DNA of 64,000 nt from assembly GCA_903833275.1 (NCBI GenBank), contig CAILEP010000003.1, positions 16,270 through 80,269 on the forward strand. Reading direction: 5' to 3'. Shown here piece by piece: positions 26,331 through 35,215 of the stretch. The notes beneath the pieces are model-generated. The model did not search any database, was not told the origin of the DNA, and saw only the letters and a list, made by a program, of their open reading frames with translations. Position 1 is the stretch's first letter; the number at the start of each line of letters is the position of its first letter. The stretch comes from an uncultured Bdellovibrionales bacterium. Its GTDB lineage: Bacteria; Bdellovibrionota; Bdellovibrionia; Bdellovibrionales; UBA1609. A program made the position numbers and the translations under genes.

Positions 26331-27391
26331 TTCTTAAATGCCTGCCATTTCTTCTTATCATGAACAATCTCGCTCGCCGCGCGCACCCAGCTGTCAGAAT
26401 CATTCAAGCACGGGACGAGTTTTAAATCATCGCCACCATGAGATCGAAATTCTTCGCGCCCTCTGATCGCGACTTCTTCAAGAGTTTCTAAACAGTCGGT
26501 GACAAAAGACGGGCAAGCCACCAATAACCGCTTAACCCCTTTTTTCGGAAGCTCGCGATAAAAAGCGTCAGAAAACGGTTGAATCCACCCAGAGGTTAGC
26601 CTCGACTGAAAGCCAATCGAAATATCCCGCGGACTAAATCTCACGCCTTCGCGAGCTCGACAAAACAAATCGCGACGAATGACTTCAGAGGTCTCGTAAC
26701 ACTGCCGCCGATAACACTGCCCATTCTTCTCGGTCTTCTGCTGCGAACATGAACCGTTGCCCTCACATTGTGCCGAAATTTTCTTAACATGGCTTACCGG
26801 CAACCCGTGATAACTCAAAAGCAAATGATCAGCATCAAACCCGCGATTGGCCGAAGCAATATTGTCACTCCAAACCGCAGCGACGTCGACGTTGTCACAA
26901 AACTCTTCGATAAAATAACTTTGACCACGAAAATTGGTTTCAGCAAAAACCTCACGACAAAGATTAAGCACTGTTTCAGTCGAAGACAGAGCGTACTGCG
27001 GGTACATCGGCCAAACGTAAATCTCTTTTGCTCCGCCGCGAATTGTCTCGCTCAGTTCGTGCCGCAATGATGGCTGACCGTAGCGCATTGCCAACTTAAC
27101 CGTAAACCCGTCATCACCCGCAGCCTTCTCAGTGGACTTCAGTTTTTCAAAGAATGCCTTTGAATGAAACATCAGCGGCGAACCGTCGTCGCGCCAAACT
27201 TGTTGGTAGGCATGGGCCGATTTACGCGAACGCGTTGGCACAATGATCCCGCTTACCAATATCCGCCGAAACGGATTCGGGATATCGATTACATATTTAT
27301 CATTGAGAAATTCGCGAAGATAGTGCGCAACCGCTTTCGGCGTCGGCGCTTGCGGAGTACCCAAATTGACAATCAAAAGTGTCTTACTCAT
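26327..27391 (-). CDS. hemH: Ferrochelatase with internal four-cysteine insert
   Basis: This 354-residue enzyme inserts iron into protoporphyrin IX. The catalytic histidine is His195 in LLSYHGLPVSH, and the acidic patch is DCLETLEEVAIRG near the C-terminus. Between them is an insert with Cys209, Cys215, Cys226 and Cys231 (C-x5-C-x10-C-x4-C). Ferrochelatases carrying internal cysteines that bind a [2Fe-2S] cluster are known from Myxococcus and Bdellovibrio relatives, and this insert fits that class. The start overlaps the hemG stop (ATGA). It is the last recognised haem gene of the operon. Confidence 0.94.
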   Translation of the reverse strand: MSKTLLIVNLGTPQAPTPKAVAHYLREFLNDKYVIDIPNPFRRILVSGIIVPTRSRKSAHAYQQVWRDDGSPLMFHSKAFFEKLKSTEKAAGDDGFTVKLAMRYGQPSLRHELSETIRGGAKEIYVWPMYPQYALSSTETVLNLCREVFAETNFRGQSYFIEEFCDNVDVAAVWSDNIASANRGFDADHLLLSYHGLPVSHVKKISAQCEGNGSCSQQKTEKNGQCYRRQCYETSEVIRRDLFCRAREGVRFSPRDISIGFQSRLTSGWIQPFSDAFYRELPKKGVKRLLVACPSFVTDCLETLEEVAIRGREEFRSHGGDDLKLVPCLNDSDSWVRAASEIVHDKKKWQAFKK

Positions 27392-28593
27392 ATCTCTGCC
27401 TTTATTCGTTGAGCGAGATCAAAATTGTATTGCAGAATTTTTGCCAGCCCAATTCGACCCAGATAATTGCCGGTTAGATAAAGGCCCGGAGGGCAGGCCA
27501 GCTTTCTTCTGACTTGGTTTAACTCGAGATTATAGTGAGGGATCCCATGCGGCCACCGCGTGACTTTTAGGCCCTTCACCTGCCCCACGTCATTAACCCC
27601 AAAAAGCTTGCGGCGATCGCCTAAAATTTTGTTCTCGAGGTCACCAACCTCTGCATCATTAAAAATCCAAGTTTCGGTTTGAAAATTCTCACTGGCTCGA
27701 TCCGAAAAGATACACGAGCTCATTAAAACACCGAGTGCCGAAAATTTCTCTTCAGGTGCAAATAGACAGCCGAAGCCTTCAAGAGTCGGCGCCGCTGCAT
27801 CGAAGGCCACTGTTACAGTGGCCACCGGCAGATAATGAATCTTCGCCAGCTCGGCGGCTAGAGCCGGGTGCTCGGCGGCGAGAAGCACGGCCGCTTCTGC
27901 GGCCGGCACAGCAAGAACAGTTGGATACCGAAAATGAGTAAAATGACCCGAGCCAACCACAATCTCTTGACCATTCGCTCTTATCTTACGCTCGAGGGCG
28001 TCTATAACGGCCCCCATTCCGAGCTTTGGCGCCACCGTACCACGATATTTCACCTTTCGCGTCACCCGTGCCGACGAAGCAAACATCGAGTCGTAGATCG
28101 CCTCGGCGCTCAAGTCACTGCTCGCGTAAATACCCTGCAATGCGGGGGCTACCAGAAATCGAAAAACTTCATGGCCAAAATTTCTTCCGACCCAACCCCT
28201 TACTGTTTCTCCAGCGCGAGGTCTTCGAGACCAGCGCGCCGACCAAGACAAAAGAAACATTCTGAGCACGCCCAAAACAAAACCAATTGTTTCGATAAAA
28301 TTAAGCGGCCAGCGGCGAGGGCCGCCGCGGTAGATAAATCGTTTTCGACTCGCAAGACTGATCTCGGCCATCTCAACGCCGAGATCGGCCATCACATCTT
28401 CAACCAATTCAGAATTAAGCATTCCGGTGGCGGCCGATTCGGCAAGCCCCCACGCCTCTCGAGAGCTCGAGATTACTCCACCAAGCCGATTGTTTTTTTC
28501 ATGAACGACGGCTTGCACACCGAGGCGCGATAAAAAATAGGCAAGAGTGAGCCCTGAAAAACCGCCGCCAATAATTTCAACACGTTGGCCCAT
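27388..28593 (-). CDS. hemG: Oxygen-dependent protoporphyrinogen oxidase (HemY type)
   Basis: This 401-residue flavoprotein opens with the FAD dinucleotide motif EIIGGGFSGLTLAYFL and HEKNNRLGGVI. The body follows the HemY layout: a substrate-binding helical domain (about residues 90-190, with APALQGIYASSDLSAEAIYDSMF) and a C-terminal FAD return (PGLYLTGNYLGRIGL). It is about 50-70 residues shorter than typical HemY. It oxidises protoporphyrinogen or coproporphyrinogen. It lies 12 bases after hemE and overlaps hemH by four bases. Confidence 0.9.
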   Translation of the reverse strand: MGQRVEIIGGGFSGLTLAYFLSRLGVQAVVHEKNNRLGGVISSSREAWGLAESAATGMLNSELVEDVMADLGVEMAEISLASRKRFIYRGGPRRWPLNFIETIGFVLGVLRMFLLSWSARWSRRPRAGETVRGWVGRNFGHEVFRFLVAPALQGIYASSDLSAEAIYDSMFASSARVTRKVKYRGTVAPKLGMGAVIDALERKIRANGQEIVVGSGHFTHFRYPTVLAVPAAEAAVLLAAEHPALAAELAKIHYLPVATVTVAFDAAAPTLEGFGCLFAPEEKFSALGVLMSSCIFSDRASENFQTETWIFNDAEVGDLENKILGDRRKLFGVNDVGQVKGLKVTRWPHGIPHYNLELNQVRRKLACPPGLYLTGNYLGRIGLAKILQYNFDLAQRIKAEI

Positions 28594-28605
28594 TTAACCT
28601 AAGCC

Positions 28606-29643
28606 CTACTTAAAGGTTTCTCGAACAATATCGATAAAAAGTTTAACATTGTCTTCTGGGGTCTGAGGCAAAACCCCATGGCCTAAACCGCAAACCCAGC
28701 CAGCGCGTTTTTTTGGCTCCATATTTCTAAACGGAGTCAAAAACTCAAGAACCCGTTTCTTCAGCACACTCGGTTCTGCGAAAAGCAGCGCTTGATCAAA
28801 GTTTCCTTGTACAAACCCCGTTGTGCGCTTAACCAAAAGGTCGGGTACGTTCTGGCGATGGTCGACGCCAATGCCCGCGAGATCTTTCAAGTCTAGTAAA
28901 TGCGGGCCGAAATGCTCAACATTTGTTTCTTTCGAATAATAACCCAACTGACCCGAAAAATTCTTGGCGAGACGCGCGATACCCGGCGCCACATAGTGCT
29001 GAAAGAGCGTGGGGCTCAATACGCCTGCGGCCGGGTCAAAAATCATCACCACATCGGCCCCGCCCTCGAGCTGCAGATGAATGTTCTCGATTAACAATTC
29101 AATCATCAGTTCAGAAAAATTGGCAAAAAAATCAAGATCAGCTTTAGCCGCGATCGAATTGGTGGCAAAGAATTCAGGGCGCTTGGCATCAAGCGGAGAA
29201 ACCGCGTAACTAAAGAGCGTCCACGGCCCGCCGACAAACCCAATCAGACCTTTTTCTTTAGGCAACCGTTGTCGAATCAATCGCATAGCATCGCCCTGAA
29301 AGGTTAATTGCGAAACGGCTTCTTCTACACTTTTCAAAGCTTTCAAATTATGTGGAGTCAAGGCCCGGTCAAGTTTGGGCCCAGGCTCATAGGTCAAACC
29401 CATGCCGAGCGCCTCTAACGGAAAAAGCAAATCGCTAAATAGAATAGCCACATCATAATCAAAGTCTTCGATCGGCCCCATGGTCACTTCAGCTGCGAGC
29501 TCGGGGTTTTTGCACATATCAATAAACTCATGTTTGGCTCGAATTTTTTGATAATGTTTGTGATATCGACCCGCCTGGCGCATAAACCAAATCGGTGGAA
29601 CATTCTGCTCCGTTCTTCTTAAAGCTTTACTAAATTTAGTCAT
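28606..29643 (-). CDS. hemE: Uroporphyrinogen decarboxylase
   Basis: The correct start is ATG 29643, because the protein then begins MTKFSKALRRTEQNVPPIWFMRQAGRYHKHY, which contains the invariant PxWxMRQAGRY substrate motif; the longer frame adds a non-homologous tail. The 345-residue enzyme also has the FSDLLFPLEALGM aspartate motif, FVGGPWTLFSYAV and GLGHGVLPQTPEDN. It removes four acetate carboxylates to give coproporphyrinogen III. The start lies inside the last codons of the response regulator gene (eight-base overlap), so its translation should depend on that gene. Confidence 0.95.
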   Translation of the reverse strand: MTKFSKALRRTEQNVPPIWFMRQAGRYHKHYQKIRAKHEFIDMCKNPELAAEVTMGPIEDFDYDVAILFSDLLFPLEALGMGLTYEPGPKLDRALTPHNLKALKSVEEAVSQLTFQGDAMRLIRQRLPKEKGLIGFVGGPWTLFSYAVSPLDAKRPEFFATNSIAAKADLDFFANFSELMIELLIENIHLQLEGGADVVMIFDPAAGVLSPTLFQHYVAPGIARLAKNFSGQLGYYSKETNVEHFGPHLLDLKDLAGIGVDHRQNVPDLLVKRTTGFVQGNFDQALLFAEPSVLKKRVLEFLTPFRNMEPKKRAGWVCGLGHGVLPQTPEDNVKLFIDIVRETFK

Positions 29644-30310
29644 TTTGCCCCTCAACTTGCCATTGATAACCAATACCGCGAACAGAACGAATAAACTGAC
29701 TTCCACCCTCGCCCAAAGCTTGCCGAATTCGAACAATCACGTTATCGACGGTCCGATTTGACGGGAACTCTTCTTGACCCCAAACCTTGTCGAGAAGCTC
29801 ATCCCGACTCACCACTTTGGGCGCCTGATCGATCAGGTATTTTAAGACCTGCGCTTCGCGCTGATTCAAATCGTCGACACGCCCTGGCGCCTCAATTCGC
29901 ATGGCGAGAAAATCAATTTTGATATCCCCAACCAAAACAACACTCGCCCGAGCGTGATTCTCCAGCACGTGTCGAACTCTCAGTAGCAATTCGCGAAGAT
30001 GAAAAGGCTTCGGAATAAACTCATCGGCCCCCATCTCGTAGCCGCGCAAACGATCTTCAGCCTCACTCTGTGCAGTGACGAAAATAATCGGCACCGAAAT
30101 CTTACCTTGTATCTCTCGAGCTAAATCAAAGCCACTGCCATCAGAAAGACCAACATCCAATATCAACAAATCGAATTTTTTAGACTTAAGCTGGTCACGT
30201 GCATGGGCCAAAGTTTCGACCCATTCAACCGCAAAGCCTTCTTTCTTCAAACGCTCAGAAAGTGTTGAGCCCAAACTTTTATCATCCTCAACCAAAAGCA
30301 TATGACTCAT
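29636..30310 (-). CDS. OmpR-family response regulator inside the haem operon
   Basis: This 224-residue protein has a receiver domain with acidic VEDDKS, the phosphoacceptor in LLILDVGLSDGSG, Thr in FVTAQSE and Lys in FIPKPFHLREL. The C-terminal winged helix carries QREAQVLKYLIDQAP, VSRDELLDKVWGQEEF and RTVDNVIVRIRQAL with GIGYQW. It should bind DNA as a dimer at direct repeats. Its start overlaps the kinase stop, and its end overlaps the hemE start. The operon thus carries its own two-component regulator, plausibly controlling haem synthesis or export genes; the signal is unknown. Confidence 0.93.
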   Translation of the reverse strand: MSHMLLVEDDKSLGSTLSERLKKEGFAVEWVETLAHARDQLKSKKFDLLILDVGLSDGSGFDLAREIQGKISVPIIFVTAQSEAEDRLRGYEMGADEFIPKPFHLRELLLRVRHVLENHARASVVLVGDIKIDFLAMRIEAPGRVDDLNQREAQVLKYLIDQAPKVVSRDELLDKVWGQEEFPSNRTVDNVIVRIRQALGEGGSQFIRSVRGIGYQWQVEGQND

Positions 30311-31194
30311 GAAACGACCGCCCCTGTATCATGGTTAACAACTCGACCAGGCAAGGACAGTAAGATAGAAAAACCCTTAGCAGCATTGAGAAATGAAATT
30401 TGACCACCCTGGCGAGCCAAGTAAGATTTGACTGTATAAAGGCCAAGGCCACTTCCGCTTTTCGAAGTGGGGCGATAGAAAACCTCACCCAGCCTTTTAA
30501 CATCACCTTTGTAACCGCGGCCATTATCTGAGAATCGAATGGTCACGGTGGCGACATCGACAGCTGCGATCTCGATGTGCACTTCGGTGCTCTCACCATG
30601 CACGATCGCATTGTGAAAGAGATTATTAAATATTGACTCGACCGCTCGCCGATCGGCTTTCAACTTTGCCTCGCCCACGCAAATAATTTTTAACCGAGGC
30701 CATGAATCTCGTAAAATCTCGATCAGAGGCAATAAATCAAATTCTTCAGAAAACAAACCGCGGCTCTCGGCGCCGCCAACAAAGAGTGAATTTTCGACTT
30801 GATTCTGCAATCTCGAAGTATCTGTGGCCAACCGATCAATCAGATAAGTGAGGTCAGGGTCGCGATTGTCAGCCTTTAGACTCTCCGTTTGAAGACGAAC
30901 CCCCGCCAAAGCAGTTTTCACGTCGTGAGAAAATCGCGCTAGAAATTCGCGCAGCCGACCAGCCTGGTCACTTTCTCGATTTATGAAGTAAATCAAAGTG
31001 CCACCACCGACGATAAGCAGGCCAAGCAGAGTCGCGCCCTCCCATAAAAGCATCGAGCGAAAGCGACCAGAGTCGCCATCAAATTTTGAAATTAAATTGA
31101 GCGCGAACCGCATCCACCAAACAATCAGAGCGCTTGTCAGCAGCAGCCACGCCATTGCCAAAGCAATTCGAATAAATCGACTTCTATTTACCAT
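30307..31194 (-). CDS. Membrane histidine kinase inside the haem operon
   Basis: This 295-residue kinase has two membrane segments (about residues 8-27 and 50-70) separated by a very short periplasmic loop. The phosphorylated histidine lies in [12 protein letters not shown], followed by HATPase boxes [21 protein letters not shown] and GSGLGLYTV. The lack of a sizeable sensor domain suggests that the signal is read within the membrane or through a partner, as in intramembrane-sensing kinases. The start lies inside hemL (11-base overlap) and the stop overlaps the response regulator start. Confidence 0.9.
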   Translation of the reverse strand: MVNRSRFIRIALAMAWLLLTSALIVWWMRFALNLISKFDGDSGRFRSMLLWEGATLLGLLIVGGGTLIYFINRESDQAGRLREFLARFSHDVKTALAGVRLQTESLKADNRDPDLTYLIDRLATDTSRLQNQVENSLFVGGAESRGLFSEEFDLLPLIEILRDSWPRLKIICVGEAKLKADRRAVESIFNNLFHNAIVHGESTEVHIEIAAVDVATVTIRFSDNGRGYKGDVKRLGEVFYRPTSKSGSGLGLYTVKSYLARQGGQISFLNAAKGFSILLSLPGRVVNHDTGAVVS

Positions 31195-32491
31195 AGGCTT
31201 TGAGCGCCCCAGCGAGAATAATTTGCCTCGCCTCTTTTAAAACAGCATCGGTGTGAGCGAGAGATACAAAACCAACCTCAAAGCCACTTGGCGCTAAATA
31301 AAGGCCAGCCTCTAAACAAGAGTGAAATAGAACTTTGTAGCGGTCTCGCATGTTTTGATCAAACTCTGCCGGCGAGCGAAGAGCCTTGTCTCCCTGACCC
31401 GCTGGGCGAGCGTGAAGCCAGAAGATAGAAGCGTAGTGGGCCATAACCCAGGGCAGGTCATTTTTCTTAAAATCATCGTTCAATGTTGCGGCGAAGGCCG
31501 TTGTCCGCTGTTCGAGCACATGGTAAACATTCTCGCGTTCAATTTTTTGCAGCGTCGCAAGACCCGCGCGAACACCAACAGGGCTAGCGGCCAAAGTGCC
31601 CGCTTGGTAAACCGGGCCATTGGGCGCCACTAAATCCATCAGGTCGGCGCGGCCACCGTAAATGCCAACCGGAAAGCCCCCGCCCACTATCTTACCATAG
31701 GTCACAAGATCTGGCTTGATATGCAACTTTTCAGCCATCCCACCCAAGCCAACTCGAAAACCAGAAATAACTTCATCAAACAAAATCAGGGCGCCGTGCT
31801 CCCGAGCAATCTCACAGACTTTTTCAATAAACTCTGTTCGCTGCACAAGCAGACCAAAATTGGCAGGCAAGGGCTCAAGAATAACTACGGCGATTTCAGA
31901 GCCATGCTCTGCAAATATTTTCTCGACAGTCTCTTCGTCATCAAGTGCTGCCACCAAAGTGTCACGCGCCAAGGCTTCCGGAACTCCGGCGCTGTCAGAC
32001 GCGGCACTGCCCGCGAGGCCGCTGCCAGCTTTTACAAGTAACGAGTCAGCATGACCATGGTAGCAACCTTCAAACTTCAAAATTCGATGGCGCCCAGTTG
32101 CAGCCCGTGCCACTCGCAAGGCGCTCATCACCGCTTCGGTGCCCGAACAAACAAAACGAAGCTTTTCAACAAACGATAAGCGCGCTGTGATCCATTCGGC
32201 TAATTCTAAGGAGTACGGGTCGCACGCACCGAACGACCAGGCATCTTCAACCGCCTCGCGCACAACTTTAGCCACATCAGGGTCACGGTGCCCGAGAATA
32301 TTCGGCCCAAAGCTCTGACAAAAATCAATGTAGCGCCGACCTTCAACCGAAGTGAGATAAGCCCCTTCTGCCGACTTAAAAAATACAGGCACGCCGCCAA
32401 CACTTTTAAAGGCCCGAACCGGGCTGTGCACTCCGCCTGGTGCTACTTTTTTAGATCGTTCGAATAGCTCTTGAGAATTCATTTGATTCAT
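31184..32491 (-). CDS. hemL: Glutamate-1-semialdehyde 2,1-aminomutase
   Basis: This 435-residue PLP enzyme has [11 protein letters not shown] near the start, NSQE-type N-terminus, the pyridoxal-binding segments [34 protein letters not shown], and the Schiff-base lysine in [17 protein letters not shown]. It converts glutamate-1-semialdehyde to 5-aminolaevulinate, the second step of the C5 pathway. It lies 33 bases after the hemC(D) gene. It is the first gene whose message runs on into the kinase. Confidence 0.96.
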   Translation of the reverse strand: MNQMNSQELFERSKKVAPGGVHSPVRAFKSVGGVPVFFKSAEGAYLTSVEGRRYIDFCQSFGPNILGHRDPDVAKVVREAVEDAWSFGACDPYSLELAEWITARLSFVEKLRFVCSGTEAVMSALRVARAATGRHRILKFEGCYHGHADSLLVKAGSGLAGSAASDSAGVPEALARDTLVAALDDEETVEKIFAEHGSEIAVVILEPLPANFGLLVQRTEFIEKVCEIAREHGALILFDEVISGFRVGLGGMAEKLHIKPDLVTYGKIVGGGFPVGIYGGRADLMDLVAPNGPVYQAGTLAASPVGVRAGLATLQKIERENVYHVLEQRTTAFAATLNDDFKKNDLPWVMAHYASIFWLHARPAGQGDKALRSPAEFDQNMRDRYKVLFHSCLEAGLYLAPSGFEVGFVSLAHTDAVLKEARQIILAGALKAYGK

Positions 32492-32524
32492 TTCGCTTTC
32501 TGGTCAGAATTTGGATTCAAATCG

Positions 32525-34096
32525 TTAGCAAATTTGCTCTAGCCACGATTCTCGCGAAATATAAATATCAAGTCTAGCTGTTTCGCTCGGCAGAAGCCGT
32601 CGCAACTGGGCATAGATTAAGTCGAAACTATGGCCAGGCCCACAAGCATGCCGACCATTAATGATGCTCGGTGCCAGCTCGAGCGCCCTGGCAAATACCG
32701 AGTAACTCGGCCAGAAAAAGTGGGTTTTACCGGCAAGCTCGGGCGGATTATCCACCGCTACCAACTTGTAAGTGGCCAACGCCGGCATTTGACTCTCTAT
32801 CTCAGTGGCCGCGGAGTGTGTCAATTTTAGAAAATTTAACTTTCGATTCATTAGGGTTTCAATATTGGCTGGCTCGCGCTCACCCAAGCTCTCGTTCGAA
32901 CCGGTTATCCAAAGGCCAAGCGCCGCTAGTTTACGCCACGATTCGAGCCCACTGACCCAGATCACACGATTTTCTAGCGCCATCGTCGAGGGCGCACCGT
33001 CAGGCCAGGCTTCGGCCCGAGCCACCCAAAGATCACGGCCCGCGAGCAGCCCGAGATCAACCGAAAGTCTCTCACGCCGAAAAAAACTCGAATCCTTCAT
33101 GGTGACCGGAAACACTTTGCCTTTAGCTACTTTACCTTCAGAAACAACCCGTTGTATTTTTGGCTCAAGCTTTACATACGAAAAACTTTGCCCGTTTGGT
33201 GGTTCACCACGGCCAAAATCGACTCGCCCGTATGGCTTTTCAAGAGACGTTAACCCGATCTTTTGATGGCAACCGCCGCCGTAAGATTTAAAAATATGGC
33301 GTTCAAAGTTAACTTCGCGAAAAGTCTTTTCACAATTTACGGACTTTAATAGGGCGCGAAGGTCGGCGCGAGAACTTAAGATCTCAATAGCCAGCGCCCC
33401 TTGAGCCGGCGCGGCCGGGCTCGCGGTCAGTGGCACCACCATAAACATGCACTGCTCGAGCGCCGTTCGCAATTGCTCTCGAGGCAGATCAAACTCGGCC
33501 CCGGGCGCACTCAACAGCCGATCGATGGCCGCTTTAGCGACCATCAAACCGTCGGCGTCACCTTCGATCAATTTCTGCACTCGCGTTAACATGTTTCCGC
33601 GAACACTCGCGAATTCAACTTCACACTTAAATGGCAGGGCCCACTTGAAAAAATCGCTTAAATTATAACCGCGCCGAGGCGACGAGGTAAAAACCTTTAT
33701 AACCACCTGTGACGGCTCTTTATTTAAAAACGCATTTGACGAAGACGCTTTTGCTAGACTCGATTTCTTAAACAAGAAAAGATCACGCACGTCCGCGCGC
33801 GGCAATGTCGCCACGATCTCGCTCAACACGGGCGGCGCGAGCTCAGTGGGCAAATCCTTCCAGCTGTGAACAACAAGATCGCACTCGCCGCGCTTGAGCT
33901 TTTCAGTGAGGTCGGCTGTGAAAACGCCTTTTTCAGGCATCTTCCAAAGCGGATCCTCCAGATTTTGATCGCCGAGCGACGTTGAAAAAAGATACTCAAT
34001 CTCGACGTGCGGGTTCTTATGTTGGATGCTTCGACCGACCTCGTAGGCTTGCAGGCGAGCCAGGTCACTTTTGCGAGAGGCGATTTTGAGGCGCAT
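32525..34096 (-). CDS. hemC: Porphobilinogen deaminase fused to a HemD-like domain
   Basis: Starting at ATG 34096 the protein has 523 residues. The first ~320 are HemC: MRLKIASRKSDLAR, VVHSWKDLPTE (77-87), TSSPRRGYNL, PAQGALAIE (230) and the cofactor cysteine Cys276 in GGGCHQKIG. The last ~150-200 residues are extra and resemble a degenerate uroporphyrinogen-III synthase: a GRDLWVARAEAWPDG start, FFWPSYSVFARALEL where HemD has an F-x-S-x-x-x-V motif, and CGPGHSFDLIYAQL where HemD has its G-x-x-T loop. If functional, one polypeptide would make uroporphyrinogen III from porphobilinogen. No separate hemD is visible. The start overlaps hemA by 32 bases. Confidence 0.88.
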   Translation of the reverse strand: MRLKIASRKSDLARLQAYEVGRSIQHKNPHVEIEYLFSTSLGDQNLEDPLWKMPEKGVFTADLTEKLKRGECDLVVHSWKDLPTELAPPVLSEIVATLPRADVRDLFLFKKSSLAKASSSNAFLNKEPSQVVIKVFTSSPRRGYNLSDFFKWALPFKCEVEFASVRGNMLTRVQKLIEGDADGLMVAKAAIDRLLSAPGAEFDLPREQLRTALEQCMFMVVPLTASPAAPAQGALAIEILSSRADLRALLKSVNCEKTFREVNFERHIFKSYGGGCHQKIGLTSLEKPYGRVDFGRGEPPNGQSFSYVKLEPKIQRVVSEGKVAKGKVFPVTMKDSSFFRRERLSVDLGLLAGRDLWVARAEAWPDGAPSTMALENRVIWVSGLESWRKLAALGLWITGSNESLGEREPANIETLMNRKLNFLKLTHSAATEIESQMPALATYKLVAVDNPPELAGKTHFFWPSYSVFARALELAPSIINGRHACGPGHSFDLIYAQLRRLLPSETARLDIYISRESWLEQIC

Positions 34097-35021
34097 AAAC
34101 CTTTTCGCGAATATGATTTTGAGCCTTTGCGACTTGCTCGTCGACACGCCCCTTAACGGCTTCAATTTCGTCAAAGATAATCTTAAGCGGCAAATACCGA
34201 CTCTTGGCCTCGCTGCCTATTGCCTCGACCAACTCAAGGTTGTCGTGCGCCGATTCACCGCGAAAGTCTAATATCAATTCTGAACCGTCCAGGGCTTCAG
34301 CCGCCCAAATCTTAATTTCTCTGCTCGACAACGGTGCGAGCAGCAAGAGCGCACCCAACTTTTCAGGGCGCTGGCTAAGTGAAAACACTTCTACTTGTTG
34401 GTTTCGCTTTGGCAAATCAGCAAGCTTTTCAGGGCTTCTAACAAAAATTCTAATTTTTAAATCGAGTTTCAATATCCAAGGCAATATCTCTCGCAGCAAG
34501 TGGCCGCCACCAACGATATCAACCTGCGAACACTCTCGAACTTTACGTCGTGTGATGCTACCGTAAGATTGACTGCCCAACCCACGCAGATGCAAGTCGC
34601 GCACGACTTTCGATTCGGCGTAAGCGTGCTTTAAAAGTTTTTTAAGCCAACCGTTTTCTAATGTTTCACAGAAAATTTTAAATTGGCCCTGAACTTCGGT
34701 TTCGCCCTTCACTGGCGAATGCAACCCGCAAATAATCTCAAGTAAAAACTCATAAGCTTTCAGCCCCTGAAATATCTCATCCCCTGGGCGCATTTCGGTT
34801 TCAACCGCAAAGTCGGCGTTACCGAAAGCGAGGCGACGAACACAGGTTTCCCAAAAACGCCAAGTCGTTTGCTTAAATTCGAAATTAAAATCAGCCGGTT
34901 GCCCGGCCAAATTATTGGCCGCCAAATTACCGCTAAGTGCATTGCGCCGACGATGCACAATCACAAAAGAAGAAATTAACGAATCGATGTCGCTCGAGTT
35001 GAAAGCTAGTTGAGAAGCCAT
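34065..35021 (-). CDS. hemA: Short, divergent glutamyl-tRNA reductase
   Basis: This 318-residue protein is about 100 residues shorter than usual HemA. It retains the likely active-site cysteine Cys60 in WETCVRRL (usually TCNR), the segment GLHSPVKGETEVQGQFK (usually S-x-x-x-GE-x-Q-I-x-GQ-x-K), an AYAESKVVRD helix and a nucleotide-binding region (VDIVGGGHLLREIL). The C-terminal helical dimerisation domain is shortened. It should reduce glutamyl-tRNA to glutamate-1-semialdehyde. It begins the operon that continues with hemC(D). Several usually invariant residues are changed, so a non-canonical or slow enzyme is possible. Confidence 0.82.
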   Translation of the reverse strand: MASQLAFNSSDIDSLISSFVIVHRRRNALSGNLAANNLAGQPADFNFEFKQTTWRFWETCVRRLAFGNADFAVETEMRPGDEIFQGLKAYEFLLEIICGLHSPVKGETEVQGQFKIFCETLENGWLKKLLKHAYAESKVVRDLHLRGLGSQSYGSITRRKVRECSQVDIVGGGHLLREILPWILKLDLKIRIFVRSPEKLADLPKRNQQVEVFSLSQRPEKLGALLLLAPLSSREIKIWAAEALDGSELILDFRGESAHDNLELVEAIGSEAKSRYLPLKIIFDEIEAVKGRVDEQVAKAQNHIREKVYAPQNRLSQK

Positions 35022-35052
35022 TCATTAAATATAACGAAAAACACCACCAGTT

Positions 35053-35069
35053 TTGTCACAAAATTGTCA
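35053..35069. promoter_or_regulatory. TTGTCA direct repeat upstream of hemA
   Basis: TTGTCA occurs at 35053-35058 and again at 35064-35069, 11 bases apart or one helical turn. It lies about 30-50 bases upstream of the hemA start and also upstream of the divergent lipoprotein gene. An AATATA/TATATT box lies between it and hemA. The tandem arrangement is what OmpR-family regulators bind, and such a regulator is encoded within the operon; the link is inference. Confidence 0.35.
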
Positions 35070-35215
35070 GACTTTTCATAAACTCAACTCGCTATAAGTC
35101 GTTGAAACTGACTAATTTTTCAGCATTCGCCACCTATAAATTGCCGCTTTTTTTGGCATAAATCTTGTAGTTAGGTCTGATGCTTCTGAACTCAATTAAA
35201 CCCTCGAGGTCTGGT

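Noticed and set aside
27868..28533. Open frame of about 221 codons antisense to hemG
   Set aside because: The translation is compositionally odd (many His, Arg and Ser) and shows no domain, while the opposite strand has clear FAD and HemY motifs.
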